Below are positions 12,501 through 24,500 of a stretch of DNA of 64,000 nucleotides, one piece after another. Each line of letters begins with the position of its first letter. The stretch's first letter is position 1. This DNA is from Haliclystus octoradiatus (lineage: Eukaryota > Cnidaria > Staurozoa > Stauromedusae > Haliclystidae): the NCBI GenBank assembly GCA_916610825.1, contig OU744446.1, positions 11,838,538 to 11,902,537 of the forward strand, written 5' to 3'. The notes beneath the pieces were generated by a model. It did not search any database. It saw nothing but the letters and a program-made list of their open reading frames with translations, and was not told where the DNA came from. Made by a program: the position numbers and the translations under genes.

Positions 12501-15500
12501 TAGAATGTCATCTTTTATAACAGATTATTGTTTATAACGCACCCAATTTAACTGATGTTCCTGCAGATGTTTGGAATTTTTCTACTTACCCCTGCGAAAT
12601 AGTTCAGGAGTTCATGAACAGTTCATGAACGTTAAATGGCCCCATATTTTCTTGAACAGTTCATAAACAGTTTATGAAAATTGGGGCCATTTAACGTTCA
12701 TGAACTTTTCATGAACTCCTGAACTCTTTCTTCGCAGGGGTATTGATAATTGGCTATAGTGAGTCATTGCCCATAACATACTTTTTAAAAGCTCCCTGTG
12801 GTTTACTGGTTTGTACTGCAATTATGACTCACATGATAGAATAAATAAAGTTATTACATTTTAATAATATTAAAGCTTTCTATTTTGCAAGGATAAATGA
12901 TTTATAGATACCAATCAATGTTGGATGGAGTAGTACAATATGATATAATTACTGTACCTACAAAACTTTGATGTGGATATGAACCTTGGTTGTTTGAAGG
13001 CTACCAACAAATGGCGGAGTTTCTGATCTGTTTCAGATGTCGAGACAAACATTTTGACAAGATTAGTCTTTGGAATAGTACTGCCAGAGAAACTATTTAT
13101 TTTGTCAATTCGGTAACATTCCGAAGGCCTATAAATATGTAGATTTAAAAAAAAAACTACAGTCAATATCGCATAATACATTATCGTTGGGACCCCGAAG
13201 AAAATAACGCGTTAAGCGATTAACGTAATACGCGATTTTGAAAGAACAATAGAATTAAAACAATAGAGAGTAAACAAAAGAAAAGGTTGCGGAATTTCAC
13301 AATAGGGCCGTAGAATTTTCATCATCAACGCATGTTTTCACAAAGAAATATAAATTAAACATCGCTGTTCATATAACTTATTTCTGAAAAACTACCAAAA
13401 TTTAAACAACAATATCATCTTTCTGTTTCAATTACGATATAAATGAATAAATGATAAACACCCGCTTTATTCATGTCTCAAGCTTATCTTTCAAAGTCAA
13501 AATCGTTGATCACCATTAAATTCTTGATTAATAATTTGTAATTCAAAATTAGACATCACGCATACAAATTACGATTCTTGCGATGTAAACATTTATGAAT
13601 AATTCTAGCCAAACAACATCACAACAATCACTCAGACTATTCATAAAATTTGATAGGCTAGTGTTTACATAAAGAGATGTAAACAAAGTCGTGTTCATTT
13701 CCGAAGGAAAACGATTTCAGTAGATTCTAACGCTTTCACAGATTTAATTGTCGACACCTCAGCAAAACAAAGAATCAGATTAGAATAATAACATAATAAG
13801 TGATAAAAAACTCTTGGGATCAACTATCTGGAATGTATTGTGCGATAAAACGCACTGCATTGACAGCATTTAGGCCGGGACAAAAATAATTTAACGTATT
13901 AAGCGATAAAACGTATTGTACGATAACGTATTATACAATATTGACTGTCATATATGTCAGACTGTCATATATGACAAAATAAACAATTATTCTATCAGAC
14001 TTTACTAAGAACATTATTATATTAATTACCCTAAATATCATAACTAATATGACTTGCAACTACTTGGACATGAAACTAAATGCCGTAAACAATTGACTAT
14101 TACGTACCTTGGTCGAAATGGTTTGACAGAGCTGAGTGAAATCATGTCATTTTCAATCATAGTGACCATTCCTATCAAGGGGAAAGCCAAGAATTTCAAT
14201 CATTTAATGCCATTTATAGTAGGCGGCTACATCCATTGTATTAGCATATTCACTATTGGATACATGCCAATGTAGAACAAACTACATTATAATGAGCGTG
14301 TGGGAGTTTCAAATATGATTTTAAAATACATACCTGATATAATAGCATACGTCATATGATTGTTTAAACTAACAATGACATAATCATTAAGACGGAAACC
14401 AGATTCAATTGAAACATTATTCTTTGCTGAGTATTTTGGATTAAGTTGGAACGAAACAATGTGACGCCCATCTACAACAAATTAAATTATTAATAATTAA
14501 AGTTTGTATAAGAAGTCGTTCACTTCTTACTTTCAATGAGTTGACTATTGACTATTGACTTTTTCATTGGAAGTAATAATTAAAGCAGGGACAAAAAAAA
14601 TTCAAAATCGATAGCTCTCGCTAGATAGATAGATCAGATACGGAACTGCAGATAAAAAACCAACTGAGCATTTCTTTAATAATAGTGTACCGTTACGGAT
14701 TAGGAGTCGATCAAATTGAGATGCTGACAATTCATTCAAGTTTAACAGACACATGGCTTTAATACACAGTACATGAACAGTCCAAGTACATTCTAGTAAA
14801 GGTTTTTCGTGAACTTTGTGTATAGTAGACCTACGTAAACAGTTCTTTAGATAGGCACATAAACAGTTTATGCACAGTTTATGGATAACTTTAAAAGGGG
14901 ATTGGTATAGCAATCACTGCCCTGTCCAATGCAGTTTGTGAATACCAGGAATTAATTTTTATGAACCTCCAATATATCAGGGTTACAAATTTAGAATATA
15001 TGAAATTGAAGTAATTATTTTATTTGATACTTTAGATCAAAATAACCCCTGTGAAAAACAGTTCGGTAGCTCATGAACAATTCATGAAAGTTGAATGGCC
15101 CTATTTTTATGAACTGTTCGTACCCTAATGGAAAGTTCATAGATAGTTCATGAAAATTTCATGAAAATTTGAGGCCATTTGATGTTTATGATTTGTTCAT
15201 GAACTCCTGAACTGTTTTTCGCTGCTTGCTATTAAATAATTCTAATCATGTTTGATAAATAATTTAAAGATGGTCAGTACTAACCCTCTTCTCTCTGATT
15301 GACATATTCCAATTGCCGGATACATTGGTTAATAGATACTCGTTCATCTCCATTCATTGTCCATAAGTCATGTTGTCTATTCTGCCTTGCCTGCTCAGTG
15401 GACTCAAGAAGTAACAGATTCATCCATTTGGCAAAATAATCCAACTCAGATTCTGTGAGATGCCCTAAAATCAAACAAACATGATGTAACATTGAAAAAA

Positions 15501-18500
15501 GCGGATGCAATTGCAACAACTTCTCATCTGAACCATAAAATATAAAGACAACGATTCCATTAAACCGATTGAATATCAGCTAAGCAAGCAATCTTCTTTT
15601 ACTTGATTCCACCGAGATCTCACGATTTTACGTCAGTTTGAAAGTTTGAAACCAAAACAAAATGGCTAATTGTGGACGATGTGATCGATGAAAGTTCTAT
15701 CCAAATCCATTGTGCCCAAAAGGCGATACATACACTTTAATTTCACAAAACACATGTTATCAGTGAAAAATCTGTTGTATGTAGTGAAGCCTATACGATA
15801 ACACAAATTTATTTGTATACCTGTTAGCTCGTCAAATAGTTCTATTGTCCCACTCGAAGAGGTATTTCCTTTTTCAATTGCTTTGTGATATAGCATACAC
15901 GTCTTATTTTGACTACACCATTTACAAGTGCGTTCACTTTTTAATAATCCTAATATAAAAAAAAAAAATTGACATGTTAAAGACATAATTCGATGACATA
16001 ACAATCTATCAACATCTTGTTATAAACAATTATCATTGAAGTCAATAATTTTACATGATATTATATACTATATTTGAATATTGTTATAGTCCAGGAGCTA
16101 CAAGAAAAAATGTTCTCATGAACAAAAATCCAATGTACATATACTGACAATGCCCTTGCGAAAAACATTTCAGGAGTTCATGAACACTTTGTGAACAGTT
16201 CATGAACAATTCATGAAAATTGGGGACATTTAATTTTCATGAACTCTTCATGAACTCTTGAACTGTGTTTCGCAGGGGTAACAACAGTGTAACTAAAATA
16301 ATTCAGATACTTGTAATTAAAAACTAACCACTGGACACAAAATGTAAAAAAAGAAATTTAATTGTTTAATGGATTGAATCTTCAATTGTTGAAAATGCCA
16401 CAAAATTGTGACTTGAATTTAAATGATGGTTTGATTTCAAGACCATTACAAATTTTAAGGTTGATGGCTATCAGAGTAAAAGTTACTTTTATTTCATGGT
16501 TCCTAAAACAAGTCAAGTATGAAATTAACATTTAAATTATTAATCTAATTTCTACCTCTGCAAAACATAGTTCAATAGTTCATGAAATTAGGGCCATTTA
16601 AAGGGTCAAACAAGACCGGCAGCCTTTGTATGGAATTTTTTGAAATTGGATATCATAGCTTTTTTATTTACGTCATATTATTTTAGTGAGTTGATGATAT
16701 TTGAGCCGTGAATTATGAAACTCCACTTTTAATATTTTATAACATTTCTCGAAAATCACAAGCAAAACAATGCGAGTTAATAATAAAAATGATGACAATC
16801 AGAGTTTTAAATATGACACATATATGACCTTGAAACATCATTCCATGTGAACAACCCTGAAGCTTTATCAGAATATTCCTTCCAAAAATATCGCGGTTCA
16901 AAACGTAGGCAAACGAACGGCTGGCAACGGTCATTTATAAAATACAGTTAGAATCAATTTTGTAGCAAACCATAATATCCAAACACCAAGAAGCAACACA
17001 TGATGCTTATTTTGTTTCGATCGAGGTTCAGTAATGTTAGTGTAATTGTAGTACAAAAATATAATCCGTTGATTTGATGTTATCAAAATGAATCTAGCTT
17101 CGATATGTTTCTTCTTTGCAAGAAACATCACATTCATAGATTTGTAAAAAGAAAAACTGTATCAAATGTGCACAATTATCTACATAATGCTTTCTTTCAA
17201 CAAAATTCTTTATACCATATTGCATTCTTGGTAAAAAGTCTTTGCAAATCACAAAATCTCTTCTTTGTAGTTGATTGCCATAGAAACACTTCTCGTGATA
17301 CAGTATATTCCAGATTTCATCGCAGTGAAAACTCAAAACTGATTTGGTGATGTCACAACTGGTGTTTAAAAATGAGGTTTTGAAAAAAAATACATTTTTT
17401 TCAGAAAAAAATACATTTTTTTCTAAACAATTATTGCTGGTCAATAATGCCCCTTTAACGTTCACCAACTGTTCATCAACTCCTGAAATATTTTTCACAG
17501 GGGTAATTTACATAATGTAAAGTCATCATCGATTTAATTTCCACAGACAATGAAAAGGTTCCAAAAAATAAATACCCCCAACTTTTACATTTTAAAGATT
17601 AATGTCACTACAAATCTGAATATGATTCATAGTGATTCAGTAAAAATTAATAAGTTATATTAATTAACCTGGCAACCGGTTGATTCTTTGATCAGTCAAA
17701 TCAAGATATCTCACAATTTCGCTACGTTTGGCAAGCAATGCTGTCTTTTCTCTTGCCGATGCAGGCACACTTGTCATATGACCAGATTTTAAATATAGAA
17801 GTAAACCAGATTCAATGTCCTTTTGTCTTTCAGCTGACATCATGATGGTGTAAAGAATCACTTGTGCTCTGTGATCAACAGATCCTGTTCAATTGATAAG
17901 CAGATCAGATGCATTAAATGTAATTGGAGACTAAATAAGATTTAATCTAAGCAAAAAATGACTGAAGGTTAAATTGAAATAACTCTCTGTCACCTAAATA
18001 TCAGTAATTCATAACACATGATGGAAGATATTATTTTTAAATTCCATCCCACCATGTTCTAGTGATTTATTTTCTGATAGTTGGGGTAAACCAGGATTGC
18101 TAGTGGATTTAATGAAAATTTTAATCATATTCCTCCCACAACTCAAGCATCAAACCAAAAAATACATCAATATCATGAGTTTTAATTCAAGTAAACTTTT
18201 ATTGAATGATGCTTCATTACTACATTGCATGTTTTCGTATTTTTGAAAAATGTACCAAGAATCTTTATGATTACTCCCCTGCAAAACAATTGACTGAGGA
18301 CTTATGAACATTTCATGAACTTTATCAACATTTATAAACAGTGAACTGTTCATGAACATCTTCTGGAAAATTGGACCATTTAACGTTCTTAAAACTGTTT
18401 TCACAGCGATATTTCCCCGTTGAGGCTTCCTAGATTGCATCAAAAGTTGCTCTCTCTGGTCACCTTATCTGAACCCTTCACCTGCAAAAAATAAATTCAA

Positions 18501-21500
18501 GAGTTCATGAATAGTTCATGACTGTTAGTCGTTAGATGGTCCAAATGTTCATGAACTGTTCATGAACTCTTGAACTGTTTTTTGCAGGAGTTATCTGGGC
18601 ATAACAACTTTACCGTGCCGGCATTATCAAAACATTATATTCCTTCTCATTAACTAGGAAACCTTTTACAGATTTTATGAACATTTTATGCATAGCTTTA
18701 AAAACAGCCACTTCTCTACAAATAGAAACCCCGCGAAAAACAGTTCATGAACGTTAAATGGCCCCTTTTTCATGAACTGTTTCATGAACTGTTCATCAAC
18801 CCCTAAACTGTTTTCGCAGGGGAAGGTACTGTAAGCATATGTGTATCCCCTACTTATATCCACGTGGCATGCATTAACATATTATCCTTTGATATCTTCT
18901 AGGTACTGAAAAATTATAACGTTATCTTAATGTCATACCGGTATAGATGAAAAACTCTATAATCTATTACTTACCAAGGTTAGAATACATTTTCCCTGTC
19001 TTCAGCTCCAATGGTACATGTAATGTTTCATTTGCAGTGTTCACATTTTTATTATCTTTGCTGAAGTGATTTATTCGGTTGATAGTGATATCAACTGATG
19101 CATCAATTTTACCTGAAATCGATAAAAACTTATTGCAGCATAGAAATGAATCCCCTGCGAAAAACATCCATTAGTTCATGAGTAGTTCATGAACTTCATA
19201 AACTTTCATGAACAGTTCATGAACCTCACATGAAACATACATGAAATCATGAAAAGTTCATGAACAGTCGCAAGAGTTCATGAACTTTTGAGCAATTTCA
19301 TGTTCATGAACTCATGGGGTACTAATTTGTCAGTAATGCAATTATAGTTTTGCTTTAAGGTTACTCAAGGATATATGTAGCAAAACTATTTCCAGTTGCT
19401 ATCTTTTCTTAAATAAGCTGAAATTGAAAAAGTTTTAAGTAATACCAAATAATTTCAGATATTATTTGTATTAATTATAAAAAGGATTTTACCAACCACT
19501 GGCTTATTATAAAGATGTTTTTTCATTGAAAGAATGCACATACATATATAGATGTAGGCTACCGTCTAATCATAGAAATACAATTGAAAAACTCTTGTCA
19601 CCCTTATATAAGTTATATTACACACAATAGGGTCTATGCAGCTTATTCACATAATCCATAATCATACGCTTGTTAAGCTGTTTCTAATTGAAGTAAAATT
19701 TCAAATAAATTTGAATAAACTACAATCAAATCAGTTTTGGTTGTTCCACAAAGATTTGGGCAATATATGTATACCGGTAGCCTACAGATGAATGGTGACA
19801 TCGTGAAAAGTTCATTGAACATGTTTTGAGCAACTAATGCAAGGCCACCAGTGTATAACATGTCTAAAAAGTTGATCATTATCATAATGTAGCCAATTTC
19901 CTAATAACTGACCACAAACGTACTGTCATTTAACTGACTGAAAATGTTTTGTTTTACAACATAATTCCATTTGACTATGTATGTGCGACCGCATGCCTTA
20001 CAACACCAACTCTGTTACTGACCTTTAAGACCAACACTTGGTGCCCAAATATTCTCTTCGATATCTACAATCTCATCAATGCATAACTCTGATTTTTCAG
20101 CACCTTTCTTCTGTTCGTATCCATATCCCATCTTAATCTCTCCTCCTTGACCTTTCCATGGTGTCTTCCCATTTGACCTATTGTATTTTTGAAACCATGA
20201 TATCAGAGTGATAAAATATGGACGGATCTTTTCATTCAATTGTTCTTCATTTACACCACAGCCATACATTGATGTTAAATATTTAAAAGTACTGAGAATA
20301 TCTTTTAATTGAGCTTGAAGTTTTTCCTTTGAAATATCTGCAACAAAACATTATTCATTAAGTCATCATCCACTAATTATTTCAATTATTTATTCATTTG
20401 TAATTTCAATTAATCAATGTGCCTTCTAAGGTCTATGCTATGCTGAAAATGTGGTTTCCCATTGTCGTATTACGTAATTGTTATTCCTGTATATATAACC
20501 TCTTTATATTAACCTCGTTTTGATGTAGACTATAAAAGTAGATGTTCTTTATTAATAAGATTAGATTATGTTGGATCTCGCGTTGTACTCATTGACTCAT
20601 GAATATCTTTAATCATTGTCATACGACAAATTGGCGCTGCGAGTTATAAAGTACAAAGAATCTTCGCTGACATTGCGATGGACCGAAAAAGAATTTTAGT
20701 CTTAGATGATGTCGAGAAAGCAAACGCTTGGTTTGCTTCGTTTAATGCTAAATGCCGTCGCGATCATCTTGAAGATGGTGATCTTTCCAAAGACGGGTAT
20801 TTAGAGCAAACTGATATGTTCATAGAAATGTGTGGAGAGACATCCTATATCACATTGTCAAGATTGGTTACACCAAAGAAGCTTGAACAAATGCCATTTG
20901 CTGACATTTATGCTATCGCTTGTAAATACATAGAGCCAAAAGAGCGTTTTTTGATTGCTGAACGCACTACATTTTTAGCAATACGACAATTGCCAGATGA
21001 GTCAGTAGAAGATGTCTACACTAGAATCAATTATCAAAGTGAAAGATGCGACTTTTCACGGTTCAAAGAAACATTGGACCCATCAGAAGAGTTAAAGAAA
21101 TTGGTTTTTATAAACTGCTTCAACGATGTCAAAATCACCAGAGAGTTGCTGGATTATATACGACTAATGCCAACGGCTACTTTTGAGGATTTAAGAGAAG
21201 GTGTCCGCCTCTACGATATGACGCAGACATTTCTACAACGAACGACATTACCTAATGAAGGAAAAGTGGTCGTTAATTATGTTAAAAGCTCAACCAACAA
21301 AGCTTCAAACAGTCATCAATGCAAATTCTGTGATGGGACACACCCTCCGCGTGCTTGTCCGGCTTTCAACAAAAGATGTGGTTATTGCAACAAACGTGGG
21401 CACCTTGAACAGTGCTGTTATAAAAAGAAGAAAGACACCGCGAAGGTAAATCATGTAGCAGTGGACCATGACAGTGACGCCAATGACGATGTCAACGATG

Positions 21501-24500
21501 TAGCCATTATTTTATGCTGTAATGATGTCAATAATACAAGTCTATCTACTGAAGATATTAATATTAACAACGTGAAAGTGAGAATGTTAAAAGACACTGG
21601 CGCCTCATGTTCTGTTCTGTCACGTAAAGTTTGGGAACAGTTGGATTGTCCTCCGCTCACTCCAAGCAATCGTAAGCTCAAATATTATGATGACCACGAG
21701 TTATCAGTAATCGGTAGCTGTAAATTAAATGTAGTTCAACATAGCGTAAATACTTCTATCATATTTTATGTAGTAGAGTCTAATAGAAATTATGGCCTGT
21801 TGGGTCGTGATCATGTTAGTGACCAGATGGTTAATTCTGCAGATGATGATGATGTGAAGCCACTCCCCTCCCTTACATAACTGGTGTTTTAGCTTCTATG
21901 AAATTAAAGCAGGGTGCTGAGCCAATGTTTTGCCGTGCTAGACCTGTTCCACTCCCACTCCAAACCGCTGTAGACCTAGAGCTAACTCGGCTAGAGAGGA
22001 TGGGGGTTATTGAGCCGATTGAAACGGGCGGGGCAGAAAATGCATCTCCTGTTGTTTGGATTAAAAAAAAATCGGGTGGATTACGAATGTGCGCAGACTT
22101 TAGTGTCCATGTAAACAGCAAAATCTTGTTCGATGATTACCCTCTAACGAATTCTGAAACAATTTTTGCAAAAATGGATGGTGCACGTTTCTTCGCGAAA
22201 ATTGATTTGCAATCCGCCTATTGGCAAGTAAAACTCGACGATAACGCGCAAAAATTATCTATTATCAACACTAGTAAAGGCCTTTATAGCGTAACCCGCT
22301 TACAAATGGGCATGCGCAACAGTTCGGCTATTTTTCAACATGTAATTGAAGATGTCCTGCAAGGTTTAAAGGGCACAATTGCTTATCAGGATGATGTCCT
22401 TATTTATGCCACTACTGAAGAATCTTTAAACAAACGTTTGAACGCTGTAATGGAACGGTTTAAATCACGGCGGCTTTCTATTAATATGGAAAAATCCACG
22501 CAGCGTGTTTCTGAAGTTTCATTTTTGGGCTATCGCATATCAGCTTCTGGTATTCAACCAGATGATCGCCTTGTCAATAAAATTAACAGCATGCGTCCTC
22601 CTCAAAATAAAAAAGAAATTGAGTCATTTGTTGGTTTGGTGAATTTTTTTGGGCGTTTCATACCAAACTTTGCAGACAAAATAAAACCGCTAAATTTATT
22701 ACGCAAAAAAGAAACCGCTTTTGAATGGAATAATGATTGTGCTCGTTCGTTTGAAAATCTCAAATCTGAACTTTCAAGTAAACCAATTGTTCAACCATAT
22801 TCGTTGCTAAAAGAAGCGACATTGACCACTGACGCATCAGACCATTGTATTGCTGGTGTCCTCACACAGGATGGCCAACCTGTTATTTTTATTTCAAAAT
22901 CCTTTACTCCAGCTGAAAAAAAATACTCTGCAACTGAAAGGGAAGGTCTCGGTATTGTTTGGTGCGTAGAAAGGCTCGGTCAACTGCTCTTAGGTCGTTA
23001 TTTCACACTTATCACGGATCATAAGGCTTTGATCCAATTATTTGGTGCTGATCAACCAATTCCAAAAACTGCTTCGGCACGAATCAGTCGGTGGGCCATA
23101 AAATTAATGGCGTTTGATTTTAATATTCAACACAGGCCCGGAACTGAAATCTGTCATGCTGATGCATTATCTCGCCTTTCAGTGTCTTCCACCCTTTCCC
23201 GTGAAGACATTGTTGCTGCTGTCGACTTCACACGTAGCTGTGACGAGGCTTTTCTTCAGCCAGTTATTGCTTATTCAGAGTTAAAAAATGCTACTCATCT
23301 TGATGTCATCGCACAATCTCTAAAAGGGCGTATTATTTCGGGCAATTGGGCCAATCTCAGTGAAGCTGAGCATCCGTTTGCGCGTTTGAACCAAAATTTA
23401 ACTATACATAACGACGTTATCTATTTTGGTTCTATTGCTTTTATTCCTGCTTCGCTCCGCCGTTCAATTCTCGAAAAAGCACATTCTACCCACCAAGGTA
23501 TAAATGCAACCCAGCGCTTTCTCTCAAAGAGTGCTTGGTGGCCAGGCATGGCTCGTGACATAGACCACTATGTATCTTCTTGTGAACAGTGCTGTACTTT
23601 GCGCCCTAAGACTGCTAAATCAGTACATGAATGGCCAAAAGCTGACCCTTGGGAAAGATTACATATGGATTTCGGCCATGTTCCAGATATCGGAAATGTT
23701 TTAATGATTGTTGATGCTGGTAGCGGCTGGATTGAAGCGTTCCGATGTCCAGACCGAGCCACTCCAAATATTATTCGAATATTTTCATCACTTTTTGCCC
23801 GTTTCGGTGTCGCAAAACACTTAGTTTCCGATAATGCGCAAGAATTCGTGAATGACGCTATTGTTTCATGGCTAGCCAAATCTGGTTGCTACAAATCTGA
23901 ATCACCCGCCTATTTCCCTCGCGCTAACGGCCTTGCAGAGCGGTCGGTCCAAACAGTGAAGCGTGCTATGAAAGCTTGGCATCGCAATATGCGCGTTTCT
24001 TTCGATATGTTTCTCAACAAGATTTTGCTGGTACACAGAACTACTTTGAATGCTCGCGGAGAATCACCTGCACAAATTTTAATGGGGAGAAATCTCAGAG
24101 TCCCTTTTGTTTCCGATCATGTACCCGGAGACATTGTAATGTATAAGCCAACAAATTCCACACCCTCTCGGAAAGCTGCATTTGTTGTTGCAAAAGGATC
24201 AAACACAGCGTGGTTAAAATTGGGGGAGAGAATAGTATTAGCTTCGAACAATCAAATTGGCAATGCCCCTGTAGACTGCAATTTAGAACAAACAAGTAGG
24301 ACTAGTCCCACACCCGATACAACATCATCATCAGCAGTTCAACCAGCTGATTCAAACATATCTTCACCACATATGCCAATACGGCGTTCATCAAGAATTG
24401 TTCGTCAACCAAATCGTTTTGGTTATAGTTAATAAATAAAATAGATTAATTAATTAATTAATTTATTAAAAAGACAACATCAGTAATAACAATATTTGCT

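Noticed and set aside
12580-12750. A consistent target-site duplication for the palindromic family
   Set aside because: Flanks of the best copies (TTA/TAT, ATG/TAA, AAA/AAG) show no shared duplication longer than about 2 bp; a TA target is possible but not proven.
17094-17498. 134-aa minus-strand ORF as a transposase of the TTAA-flanked element
   Set aside because: Lys/Phe-rich, partly low-complexity, no DDD/DDE-type motifs.
21862-21880. Canonical -1 slippery heptamer between Gag and Pol
   Set aside because: No X-XXY-YYZ sequence in the correct phase was found in the 28-nt overlap.
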